From Bacteroidota bacterium (GTDB taxonomy: Bacteria; Bacteroidota; Bacteroidia; AKYH767-A; 2013-40CM-41-45), in contig JADKJP010000003.1 in the NCBI GenBank assembly GCA_016720935.1, positions 62,001 through 126,000 of the forward strand: a DNA stretch of 64,000 nucleotides, given 5' to 3'. The notes beneath the pieces were generated by a model. That model ran no database searches. It was not told where the DNA came from and worked only from the letters and a program-made list of their open reading frames with translations. The translations under genes and the position numbers were made by a program. Shown here piece by piece: positions 38,951-46,990 of the stretch (positions are counted from its first letter, which is position 1; every line of letters begins with the position of its first letter).

Positions 38951-39709
38951 TTATTTCTTGAGCACAACTCTTTGTGTCTTCTCTCCAAATTCGTTGCGAA
39001 CATTTACCATGTACACACCATCTTCGAGATCACTAAGATCTACTTCGTAGTTAGCTGCAACTGTGTTCCCTTCACTTGCTTACAACTTTTCGAGATGTTG
39101 GATACAGTCACACTCCAACTCTTGCTGTAATGTGCCATGTCAACATTGATCTTTCCCTAGAAGGATTCGGATAAATGGAAGCATCAAGAACAGAGTGTTC
39201 CGCGATTCCGCTAAAGCTTCCGGCGAAAACATACACATCATCGAAGCCTACGTTGTAACAGTCGAGTGAATCTTTGTAATAATAGAATTTCACATTGGTA
39301 TAAGAATCGTCCAATGGAAGAGTCATGATTGTTGATGTAGCGGAAACGTTATTGAATTCCTGGATCAATGTCATGTTGGTCGTGTCAGGACCACCATAAA
39401 CCTGGAATCGATTGGCCTGGAATGTTCATTGCCTTTCATGTAGAAACGAACGCCGTCAGCATGCGCAAAAGCAGGGTGATCATAAATAGAATCCTCAGCC
39501 GAACTTGTATGCAGGACAAGCAATACCACAAGTTGTTGAGCCCGTATAATAAGATTTATGTGTAGCGGCAGTATCGTTCCAATAGATAAACCATCCCGGA
39601 GGAACGCTTGTAGACAAGCCGTTATAGGATGCAAAATCTGTTTGCACAAGGATTTGTGAAAACGAAGAGTGTAAAACTGATAAAATCAGAGTGTAAAGAT
39701 TCTTTTCAT
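38951..39709 (-). pseudogene. Secreted T9SS protein, multiply frameshifted
   Basis: Read on the minus strand from the ATG at 39709 (MKRIFTL, then SVLHSSFSQILVQTDF). The pieces GWFIYWNDTAATHKSYY, DHPAFAHADGVRFYMKG, FQANRFQVYGGPDTTN, DDVYVFAGSFSGIAEHS, ASIYPNPS, SWSVTVSNIS and EVDLSDLEDGVYMVNVRNE lie in order but in shifting frames. They end in a T9SS tail (RVVLKK, stop at 38951). There are at least five frame changes. The order and spacing look like one secreted protein of about 250 residues with a choice-of-anchor-like domain. Either a poorly sequenced stretch or a true pseudogene. Confidence 0.65.
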
Positions 39710-39816
39710 ATAATTTTCTTTTAATATACAGCGTAAAGGTAACAAATTTCAGCAAAAAACAAATTCCCCACGAGGCTAAATTGCTCGTTTTAGAGTGCAA
39801 AGAAAGAATTGATTGT

Positions 39817-40407
39817 TTACTTATTGTTAAAATCAGACATAGTCCGGTCGATACCAATGCTGACAAAACTTTTAACAATTTGAACTGCTTTTTCTATGCG
39901 TTCACTCAAAAGTGCTTCTTCCTGTTTACTCCAGCGTTGTAATACATAATCAACTTGTTTCCCTTTCGGGAAATCACTTCCGATTCCGAAACGTAAACGG
40001 GCAAATTCATTGGTTCCTAAAGTTTCAATGATGTCACTCAAACCATTGTGCCCTCCGTCACTGCCTTTTTTCTTTAAACGAAGTGTACCAAAAGGAAGTG
40101 CGAGGTCGTCGGTAACCACCAGAATATTTGAAACAGGAATCTTCTCTGCCTGCATCCAGTAATTTACCGCCTTCCCGCTGAGATTCATATAGGTTGTTGG
40201 CTTGATCATCATAAGGGTTTTCCCTTTAAAACGACCTTCATAAACTGAGGCGAGTCTTTCGGTATGAAAAAGTTTAGCAGCAGAGGAACCTTCCACTTTG
40301 TTTAGCTCAAGTGCCAATGCATCCGCAACCTCAAAACCAATGTTGTGCCGCGTGAATGCATACTCCTCACCAATATTTCCCAGTCCGGCAATCAGGAATT
40401 TACTCAT
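39817..40407 (-). CDS. pth: Peptidyl-tRNA hydrolase
   Basis: It releases tRNA from prematurely dropped peptidyl-tRNA. Start at 40407 (MSKFLIAGLGN); the in-frame extension to 40530 is translated heptad repeat and should be left out. This 196-residue protein has catalytic His in TRHNIGFEV, substrate-binding Asn in TTYMNLSG, and the Asp and GGHNGL motif (DDLALPFG, GSDGGHNGL). It lies downstream of prs and rplY on the same strand, an order common in Bacteroidota, but a lipocalin-like gene and a MITE-like element have come between. Confidence 0.96.
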   Translation of the reverse strand: MSKFLIAGLGNIGEEYAFTRHNIGFEVADALALELNKVEGSSAAKLFHTERLASVYEGRFKGKTLMMIKPTTYMNLSGKAVNYWMQAEKIPVSNILVVTDDLALPFGTLRLKKKGSDGGHNGLSDIIETLGTNEFARLRFGIGSDFPKGKQVDYVLQRWSKQEEALLSERIEKAVQIVKSFVSIGIDRTMSDFNNK

Positions 40408-40420
40408 GCTGCAAAGATAG

Positions 40421-40504
40421 GATTTTGGATTTTGGATTGTTGATTTTTGATTGCTGATTTTGGATTGTTGATTGTTGATTGCTGATTGTTGATTGGGGAT
40501 GAGT
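40421..40504. repeat. Heptanucleotide array (GATTNNN), 12 units
   Basis: Twelve 7-mers all begin with GAT (GATTTTG, GATTGTT, GATTGCT, GATTTTT, GATTGGG, GATGAGT). It is the clearest array in the window: the first four positions are fixed in 11 of 12 units while the last three vary. It lies immediately upstream of pth, between its start and the MITE-like element. Confidence 0.92.
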
Positions 40505-40587
40505 GCCTGATACATTGTACCAGGTACCAAATATGAATTGTGGTCCCTCGTCCCAATATTGTTATTTAAGAAACCAATTTAGTTACA

Positions 40588-40750
40588 TTAACCTAAAGGA
40601 TCTCTGCGAGATGACGATAGCCGGGTATACCATTGTGTCGTCCTTTCCCGCCGAACACGCTTTGTTTCGTTTTACCAAATGTTTTCGGCGGAAAAAGGAC
40701 GACATTCACAGAGAACAAGCTGTTGTCATCTCGCAGAGATCTTTAGTTAA
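40588..40750. mobile_element. MITE-like nested inverted-repeat element, copy 2
   Basis: Outer arms TTAACCTAAAGGATCTCTGC... (40588-40615) and ...GCAGAGATCTTTAGTTAA (40725-40750) pair with small gaps. Inner arms TGTCGTCCTTTCCCGCCGAA... (40636-40657) and its near complement (40680-40704) flank a loop containing GCTTTGTTTCGTTTTACC. It has the same design and core as 14539-14706, with differences mainly between the arms. Confidence 0.8.
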
Positions 40751-40890
40751 TTGGTAATATTCTCTCTCGTGAATAAGCAGACCCAATTTGCTTAAATAAT
40801 CATATTGCCCTCGCCCTCCGTCCCAATATTTTTAACCCCTTCACATCCCAATCTACAATCAAAACCTCCATCTACACTCACAACCCCTCG

Positions 40891-41648
40891 CTACTTATGA
40901 TAAATTAAATACTTCCCATCATCCTTTTTAAAAACAAGATTCCCGTCGTGAAAAAAATGTTTGAGCATTGGATTGAAAGAGCCATCGGGTTGATTTTTCA
41001 AATGTATCCGGCCATCTTTAATTTTCCACCAACCCTGTGACTGCAATTCTCGGCCTGAGGAAGTAGACCAACCTGATCCGCCACCGGCGGAGGCGGTTTC
41101 TTCGGAATAGGTTCCATCCTCATTGAATGTATAATAACGCACAGAAGTAAAACCTGCGTAATCCGATCCACTGCCGGAATTGGTGATGGTTTCTATCATC
41201 CAGGTACCGAAAAGAGCAGGATCAAGTTCGGAGCTTGCGGGTGGTTTGGAAGCGGTTGAATTATCAGGTGTATTCTGATTTGTACTTGTGGTTGAGGGTG
41301 TGGAATTCGTACGGTTAAAGACAGCTTCAACAGGAACCAAACCAAGCACAGCGAATTGTGCCGATAAATTATTTCCATTCAATAAGAAATAAATGTCGAC
41401 AAAGCGGTTCCACTCGCCGGATCCGACATCTCGCCGCTTGCTTCATTATTGCTAAATATTCCGCGCAAATTTAATTTCTGATCACCCTCCTGGTATATTC
41501 CGGAAATCTGATCTCCGTTTTCTGTAATCTGAATAATTGCATTCACATCATTCACTACACCGGTATAAGTGCCGTTGAAAGTTGGTTGCGCATAAGCTGA
41601 AAAGGAGAGAATCAGAAAAAGGAAATTCACTAACAAAGTCTTTTTCAT
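40891..41648 (-). CDS. Secreted lipocalin-like protein, single frameshift
   Basis: Signal peptide at 41648 (MKKTLLVNFLFLILSFSAYAQ). The first part (FNGTYTGVVNDVNAIIQIT, GIYQEGDQKLNLRG) ends at 41379. The second part starts by overlap at 41382 (NGNNLSAQFAVLG...) and runs to 40891, with a Thr/Ser-rich linker and a C-terminal domain (GTWMIETITNSG, YYTFNEDGTYSEET, GWWKIKDGRIHL). That order of short beta strands resembles lipocalin-like domains of Bacteroidota. A single-base indel near 41395 best explains the break. About 252 residues when repaired; ligand unknown. Confidence 0.65.
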
Positions 41649-41710
41649 GTGGAGATTTTTAAAGATTGAAGATGATCAAAGATAATTATTTTGTGTGAAT
41701 GGATTTTAAT

Positions 41711-41780
41711 GTATCCAGTACCAGATACCCCGTCCCCCGTCCCCCGTCCCTCGTCCCCCGTCCCCCGTCCCCCGTCCCCC
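41711..41780. repeat. Heptanucleotide array (GTCCCCC), 10 units
   Basis: Ten 7-mers (GTATCCA, GTACCAG, ATACCCC, then six GTCCCCC and one GTCCCTC) lie here. The array passes from an ATACC-type family into a GC-rich family without losing phase. Confidence 0.9.
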
Positions 41781-41797
41781 TATCACTCATTAAACAA

Positions 41798-41827
41798 AAA
41801 ACCCCTCTCCATAAAGAAAGGGGTTTT
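41798..41827 (-). terminator. Intrinsic terminator of prs-rplY
   Basis: AAAACCCCT (41798-41806) pairs perfectly with AGGGGTTTT (41819-41827), and the A-run before it on the plus strand is a U-run for the minus transcript. It lies directly after rplY. Confidence 0.85.
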
Positions 41828-41831
41828 AAAT

Positions 41832-42490
41832 TCATACTAAAAAGAAATTACTTTTCTTTTCCGGAGCAGCTTTTGCAGGAGCGCCGGCAGCGGCAGGTGC
41901 AGCGGCAGTAGCAGTTGTAGCAGCAGCAGCAGGTGTTTCAGCAACCACGGCACGTGTTGTACGAACGGCAGTGATTACGTTAGCCGGACTGTCGTGGAAT
42001 TCAACGCCATCGAGTTTCATGTCACGAACACGTACAGAATCTCCGATTTCGAGTCCGCCGATTTTCACTTCCACAAAATCGGGAAGGTGTTTCGGTAAAG
42101 CGGAAATCTTCAGACGACGAAGTTTGTTGATGAGCTGTCCACCCGCACGAACGCCGGGAGCTGTTCCAGTTACTTTTACTGGTACCTCGATCACAACTTT
42201 TTTGTCATCCGCCATTTCCATGAAATCGATGTGGAGAATCTTGTCCGATACTGAATGAAACTGAATTTCTTTCAGGATGGCTTTGTGATGTGTTCCATCG
42301 ATGTTCAAATCAACGGTGTAAACTTCCGGTGTGTACACCAGGCCTTTTAAGTTCATGGCCGGTGTGCTGAAGTGGTATTGTTCTTTTCCACCGTACAGTA
42401 CACACGGAACCATACCCTCTGCCCGCAGTTTTTAGTCTCCTGCTTAGTCTGGGCTGCTCTCTTTGTTCCGATAATTTCGATTGATTTCAT
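41832..42490 (-). CDS. rplY: 50S ribosomal protein L25 (Ctc/TL5 form), frameshifted
   Basis: It binds 5S rRNA. Translation starts at 42490 (MKSIEIIGTKRAAQTKQETK). One A is missing in the A5 run at 42431-42435; restoring it joins the start to LRAEGMVPCVLYGGKEQ and the rest, giving the L25 domain plus the TL5 C-terminal beta domain (VPVKVTGTAPGVRAGGQL, LPDFVEVKIGGLEIGDSV) and an Ala-rich tail. The present last residues (KKSNFFLV) probably also arise from a missing A: with one more A the protein would end KKK-stop before the terminator. About 215 residues; 164 nt after prs. Confidence 0.9.
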
Positions 42491-42494
42491 TTTT

Positions 42495-42652
42495 GTTATT
42501 AAGTTATTGGGTTATTAAGTTATTATGTTATTTAGTTATTAAGGTAATAGAGTATTAATTTTTTTGCCTTTTGCCTTTTGCCTTGTTTTGCCTTTTGCCT
42601 TTTGCCTTTTGCCTTTTGCCTTATTTTCGTCCCTCGTCCCCGTCCCTCGTCA
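42495..42652. repeat. Octamer (GTTATTAA) and heptamer (TTTTGCC) arrays between prs and rplY
   Basis: At 42495-42558 GTTATTNN recurs every 8 bp (eight units, the last two diverged). At 42562-42620 TTTTGCC recurs eight times with one 3-nt interruption. It continues in phase as CGTCCCT/CGTCCCC units to 42652, ending at the prs stop. Confidence 0.85.
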
Positions 42653-42653
42653 C

Positions 42654-43586
42654 TTAAACAAGGAACAACTGACTAATCGACTCATACACATAAACTCTTC
42701 GTACAATTCTCGAGAAGAGCTCAGCGGTTGAGATGACTTTTATTTTATCACATTCTTCTTTCAGAGGAATAGTATCTGTTACCACAAGTTCCGTGAGTCT
42801 GGAATTCTTGATTCGTTCATACGCTTTTCCACTCAGGACAGGATGCGTGCAAAACGCACGAACACTGCTTGCGCCTTTGTCGAAGAGCATATCCGCCGCT
42901 TTGGTCAGTGTTCCGGCTGTATCGCAGATGTCATCAACAAGAATGATGTCACGACCTTCCACATCACCGATCACAGTCATCGTATCGATTTCATTCGCTT
43001 TCTTGCGGTGCTTATCGCAAATAACCATTTCCGCATTGAAATACTTCGCGTAACCTCTGGCTCTGTTTACACCACCCATATCCGGAGCAGCGATGGTCAG
43101 ATTTGGCAACTGAAGTGATTCAATATATGGAACGAAGAGCGAAGAAGGCTCAAGGTGATCCACCGGAATATCAAAGAATCCCTGGATTTGCGGAGCATGA
43201 AGATCCATGGTAATGACCCTCGTGACTCCTGCGGCACTGAGCAGATTCGCAACCAGTTTGGAAGCGATCGCGACTCTTGGTTTGTCTTTACGGTCAGAAC
43301 GGGCGAAGCCGAAGTACGGGATCACAGCTGTTATGTAGTGAGCAGAAGCTCTTTTTGCCGCATCGATGAGGAGCAGCAATTCCATCAGGTTATCGGAAGG
43401 GGCGAAGGTCGACTGGATGATAAACACATCACAACCCCGCACTGATTCATCGAAAGAAGGGGAGAATTCGCCGTCACTGAAACGTGCTACATTCACTTCA
43501 CCAAGGGGAAGTCCATAGCCGTAAGCAATTTTTTCAGCTAGATAATGGGTGGCTGTTCCCGAGAACAGTTTCACGTTGCGCTCCAT
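42654..43586 (-). CDS. prs: Ribose-phosphate pyrophosphokinase
   Basis: It makes PRPP from ribose-5-phosphate and ATP for nucleotide, histidine and tryptophan synthesis. Start at 43586 (MERNVKLFSG) gives 310 residues, the usual size; an in-frame ATG at 43646 would add 20 atypical residues. Motifs: FSDGEFSPSFDESVRGCDVF, RSDRKDKPR (ATP loop), VDHLEPSSLF, and the PRPP-binding loop DIILVDDICDTAGTL. It is followed by rplY. Confidence 0.95.
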   Translation of the reverse strand: MERNVKLFSGTATHYLAEKIAYGYGLPLGEVNVARFSDGEFSPSFDESVRGCDVFIIQSTFAPSDNLMELLLLIDAAKRASAHYITAVIPYFGFARSDRKDKPRVAIASKLVANLLSAAGVTRVITMDLHAPQIQGFFDIPVDHLEPSSLFVPYIESLQLPNLTIAAPDMGGVNRARGYAKYFNAEMVICDKHRKKANEIDTMTVIGDVEGRDIILVDDICDTAGTLTKAADMLFDKGASSVRAFCTHPVLSGKAYERIKNSRLTELVVTDTIPLKEECDKIKVISTAELFSRIVRRVYVYESISQLFLV

Positions 43587-43876
43587 AGGTCTGAATCCCG
43601 TATTTTCAGGGGCTGCAAAGAAACGAAAATTGGCCGTAACAGGCAAGCCGAATACCCTCTTTTTCAGCAGAAAAGCACCTTATTTTTAGCTAAAATTCGA
43701 TCTTTTGTCTGCATACTGAATAATTCCTTATTTTCGCAGCCTGGCTTTTAGAGGGCTGGGTCACAATACCGGTGATTCTGTTTATTGGTTATTGTGTTAT
43801 TAAGTTAATCTAGGGCAGAGCACTAAACGCCTTTTCAAGAACCTAATAACAAAATAACTTATAAAAACTCTTAAAT

Positions 43877-43960
43877 GCCCGGGTGGCGGAATTGGTAGAC
43901 GCAGCAGACTCAAAATCTGCCGAGGGCAACCTCGTGGGGGTTCGATTCCCTTCCCGGGTA
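43877..43960 (+). tRNA. tRNA-Leu (anticodon CAA)
   Basis: An 84-nt cloverleaf. Acceptor arms GCCCGGG/CCCGGGT, D-loop with GGTAGAC, anticodon stem GCAGA/TCTGC with loop CTCAAAA (anticodon CAA), the long variable arm of class II tRNAs (CGAGGGCAACCTCG) and TTCGATT in the T loop. CCA is not encoded. The 3' end is the left attachment site of the adjacent integrated element. Confidence 0.97.
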
Positions 43961-43961
43961 C
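43945..43961 (+). other. Left attachment site (attL) in the tRNA-Leu 3' end
   Basis: The 17-bp ATTCCCTTCCCGGGTAC is repeated exactly at 50737-50753. It covers the T-arm and acceptor 3' strand of the tRNA, a standard target of tyrosine integrases. Confidence 0.9.
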
Positions 43962-43975
43962 GAAATCGAAACGAT

Positions 43976-44010
43976 AAAACCACTGTAACGCATTGTATTA
44001 CAGTGGTTTT
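43976..44010. terminator. Hairpin terminator just inside the element
   Basis: AAAACCACTGTAA (43976-43988) pairs perfectly with TTACAGTGGTTTT (43998-44010). It can end both the tRNA transcript and the element's convergent operon. It replaces the original tRNA terminator, now displaced to 50759-50806. Confidence 0.85.
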
Positions 44011-44103
44011 GTTGTTTATTGAATAATGATTTACTTAAACACTACTTAAACAATTTAAGTCAATCAGCCATCAAATCTTTAAAATTATTGAAATAACGGA
44101 TTT

Positions 44104-45069
44104 TTAATTTTCCTGAATAGCGTCAACAATCCCATTCTTAAAATAAATATAACCCCTTTGTTCATATACCCATTGTTCGGATTTAACATCCTTCAATTCG
44201 GTTGGATTTATTTTACTTGGGTTTCCCCATGCTAACAGTACCATTTCTTCGGTCATACCAATTTCAACTTCATTCTGCAAAATTTGATCCCATATATGTA
44301 TTCCAAATCTGGAAGAATAATTCAAAGCCTCTGATTTTTCAATTGCGTACATTTTATATTTAAGCCATGAAATTGGCAATAGAATTAATTCTTTGTTCTC
44401 TCCTTCTAATACCATTGATGGATTACTTTCTTCAGGATCAATTCCGAAATTGATGCACTTATAAATTTTTCCGGGGTTAATTGCAACTTCTTTGCCAGTG
44501 TTTATATCAATGAACTTTCCAAATCTTCGTTTTCGCATTACAAATTCCTTGTCTCGTAAAAGTTCTTTTTGTTTTTCATAATAACCTACAACAATAAAAT
44601 CAGAAGTTAGTGAGAAAGAATAGCTATAATAACAAATTTCTCCATTATCCTTCCTGCTCAGTTTTAAAAAATAATTTGCCAAATTTGAACTTGAAATTAT
44701 TTTGTAGACAGCTAAGACTGTATAGTATTTATCTCCAATGCCATCGTATTTATCAGCCCTTGATCCATCATAAGTTGAACAGCATCTATACACATTACTT
44801 TTTTCATACTGGTTAATTTTATAATCTTTGATAAAGCCCTTGTAGCCCATCTGAATATCAAAAGAACTTGATTTTGGTTTTAAATAGAGTTCCTGTCCAA
44901 TCAGCTGCCCCAAATCACTTTTTTTATCACCCCGAAATTCACCTTCCAAACTATCATATTCCATCTTTGTCAACTCATCTGATGAAGATTTGTTTACTTG
45001 AATAGTAGAAATTTGCGCTTGAGAAAAAAAAGCATTCAAACCTAAAAGGAGGAGTATGAGGTTTTTCAT
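44104..45069 (-). CDS. Secreted protein carried by the element (SmpA/BamE-like C-terminus)
   Basis: This 321-residue protein has a signal peptide (MKNLILLLLGLNAFFSQAQ) and no T9SS tail. Most of the body is unfamiliar. The last ~55 residues (VEIGMTEEMVLLAWGNPSKIN ... WVYEQRGYIYFKNGIV, in two parts) resemble the SmpA/BamE-type fold, IGMT...GxP...WxY. It is the last gene of the element operon, 15 nt after the HTH gene. Its export signal sets it apart from the replication genes and marks it as likely cargo acting in the recipient's envelope. Confidence 0.65.
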   Translation of the reverse strand: MKNLILLLLGLNAFFSQAQISTIQVNKSSSDELTKMEYDSLEGEFRGDKKSDLGQLIGQELYLKPKSSSFDIQMGYKGFIKDYKINQYEKSNVYRCCSTYDGSRADKYDGIGDKYYTVLAVYKIISSSNLANYFLKLSRKDNGEICYYSYSFSLTSDFIVVGYYEKQKELLRDKEFVMRKRRFGKFIDINTGKEVAINPGKIYKCINFGIDPEESNPSMVLEGENKELILLPISWLKYKMYAIEKSEALNYSSRFGIHIWDQILQNEVEIGMTEEMVLLAWGNPSKINPTELKDVKSEQWVYEQRGYIYFKNGIVDAIQEN

Positions 45070-45083
45070 TGTGATTTGGGATT

Positions 45084-45782
45084 TTAGATTGATGAAGTAA
45101 CTAATTTTTCAGGTTGTGTCAAAGTTGATTTCAATATATTTTCAATTGTACTCAATTGTTCCGGATTAAGTTGTTTAACCGTTTCCTGACTTATTACTGT
45201 TCCATTGATCTGAATAAAATTGTTCTGGTTTTGGATGAATGTTCCTGCTTGTGCTTGCCCATTCAAACAGCCCATAACATTGAAGTAAAGTTTTGCTGCG
45301 CTTGTATCACCGTTTACAGCAAACTTAAAAACTTTAGCGAGGACTTTTGATGTCATAAAACGAAACTGTTCCAACTCCTCTAAATACATAGGATTGGTTT
45401 TATACTCTTTGAGGTGCTTATAGATTGTCTGTCTGCTTAGTTGGGAACTTTCAGCTATTTCTGCTCTTGTGGGCATACGATTGAATTCCTGCATCATGTC
45501 AGCAATTGCCTTTGTGATTCTTCTGTGGTTGTATTCCCATAATTCGTTTTTTGTCTGTTGGGGTAAAATTAAATCGAACTTTTTTAAAAAATTATCCCTC
45601 TCTTCGTCTTTGAGTGAATTTAATCTTTCAGTAAAACGCTTATTAAAAAGGTCAATCTCAGTCTTATCCTTAATTGCATTTATGTCGTTCTGTGTAATTT
45701 GTTGGAGCGCAAAAATTGAATTTATCTTTACCTCCAATTCTGTCAACTTTTGTAAACCCTTCTTTGGTGCTTCAGTTTTCAT
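45084..45782 (-). CDS. Helix-turn-helix DNA-binding protein of the element
   Basis: This 232-residue protein has a HTH at about residues 85-120 (ITKAIADMMQEFNRMPTRAE, IAESSQLSRQTIYKHLKEY). A helical domain follows with LAKVFKFAVNGDTSAAKLYF, a pattern shared with phBC6A51-type and small-terminase-like phage HTH proteins. It could be a regulator or a DNA-recognition subunit. Its start overlaps the stop of the primase-like gene by 4 nt (ATGA), suggesting translational coupling. Confidence 0.65.
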   Translation of the reverse strand: MKTEAPKKGLQKLTELEVKINSIFALQQITQNDINAIKDKTEIDLFNKRFTERLNSLKDEERDNFLKKFDLILPQQTKNELWEYNHRRITKAIADMMQEFNRMPTRAEIAESSQLSRQTIYKHLKEYKTNPMYLEELEQFRFMTSKVLAKVFKFAVNGDTSAAKLYFNVMGCLNGQAQAGTFIQNQNNFIQINGTVISQETVKQLNPEQLSTIENILKSTLTQPEKLVTSSI

Positions 45783-46981
45783 TTTCTTCTTAGGTGTTGT
45801 TTTAATTCCTGTAATCTGTTGAAGTATGGTAAATAAGTAAGTTTGCCCGGATTGCTTTTAAGTGTTGTTAAATGACTCCTAATAAAGCCGGGGACATCCT
45901 TAATTTCGCTGCATTGGTTCAGCTTCAGCGGGGTTGTGGGTAATGTGATCCCGGCAAAGAATGTTTCCAGTTCTGACAAGTCCGGGTCTTGATTAATCTC
46001 ATTTGCCTCCGCTTTGCCTCTGTCCTTCGGAATTGCTTCATGTAGTTCTGCACTGCATCTTGTCGCCTCAACATTAGGCGAAATGATGCTTTTAATTTTC
46101 TGCGGAGGATTAGGGGACATGAAACCGGAATCTTTCAGAGTAACTTTCCCAAAATCTCTTGCATAACGCTTGTACGGATCAGTTATACAATTGGAATGAA
46201 TCTCCGTTAATGGTATAAGGTTTTGGTGTATCCATGTTTCTGCATCGGTCTGACTGATTCCATAGGTATTCAGGGAACAGCATAGGTGAAAAATAAAGTC
46301 ATGTCTTGTACCCTCAACAAATGAAATACCCTTTTCTAAAGTATGCTGCATCGCTTTTTGATACAGGTCTTTTGATCCCCCGGCAAAGCATTTGAAAACT
46401 GACTTTCTTACTAGCTCTTTTAAAGTCTTTCTATAATATATAGCATCATGATTGAAGTAGGCTTCAGGATCGTAGGAATAGCCTCTAAGCCCTGCAATGT
46501 CGGAACGTGAACTATCTACTGTAATTCCTGCAATGTCCTTCCAATCCTTTCGTAAAGCCCTGAAATGATCCTTGTACGCTTTTTCATCCTTAACCGGAAT
46601 TAGTAGCCAAAAACCTTTGGCAGAAACAGAAAGCCCGCAATAAGCTACATAAGGCAGCAATGAAATAAAGGTTTTCAGTTGATCGAAATTTGTGATTTGC
46701 TCGTTTTCCTTCAGGTCTATATCAACTTGCATAAATCCTGAGAACTTAGTTAGTCCGGTGGTTTCCCTATAAGTGAAAGTACCTCCGCTTGTAATTGCAG
46801 GCAGTCTGGCTTTTAACCGATCCCGGTCTGCTTTGTCGTCTGTCTGTCTGATCAATTTCACCTGATCTGCATACTTATCGGATTGTAGCCAATTGAGCAA
46901 GTTCACAGGTCTGGGATTCTCGGGACTGTGATAGTTCCGGTAACAGGATACCTCCACGTTCAAAATGCTGTTGTTATTCAT
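45779..46981 (-). CDS. VirE-N/BT4734-like (primase-related) replication protein
   Basis: This 400-residue protein has an N-terminal region (NWLQSDKYADQVKLIRQTDD, LKARLPAITSGGTF, GFMQVDIDLKENEQI, YCGLSVSAKGFWLLIPV) that matches the BT4734/VirE N-terminal domain, related to archaeo-eukaryotic primase folds and common on Bacteroidota mobile elements. The DxD-like VDIDLKEN is the probable metal site. The C-terminal part is shorter than in VirE-helicase fusions. Probably acts with the upstream RepA-like ATPase in element replication. A GTATAG-rich repeat cluster lies just upstream. Confidence 0.75.
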   Translation of the reverse strand: MNNNSILNVEVSCYRNYHSPENPRPVNLLNWLQSDKYADQVKLIRQTDDKADRDRLKARLPAITSGGTFTYRETTGLTKFSGFMQVDIDLKENEQITNFDQLKTFISLLPYVAYCGLSVSAKGFWLLIPVKDEKAYKDHFRALRKDWKDIAGITVDSSRSDIAGLRGYSYDPEAYFNHDAIYYRKTLKELVRKSVFKCFAGGSKDLYQKAMQHTLEKGISFVEGTRHDFIFHLCCSLNTYGISQTDAETWIHQNLIPLTEIHSNCITDPYKRYARDFGKVTLKDSGFMSPNPPQKIKSIISPNVEATRCSAELHEAIPKDRGKAEANEINQDPDLSELETFFAGITLPTTPLKLNQCSEIKDVPGFIRSHLTTLKSNPGKLTYLPYFNRLQELKQHLRRK

Positions 46982-46990
46982 GGCATGACT

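Noticed and set aside
40408..40530. N-terminal extension of peptidyl-tRNA hydrolase rich in Asn-Gln-Lys
   Set aside because: It is a translated GATTNNN heptad array; the true start (MSKFLIAGLGN) is at 40407.
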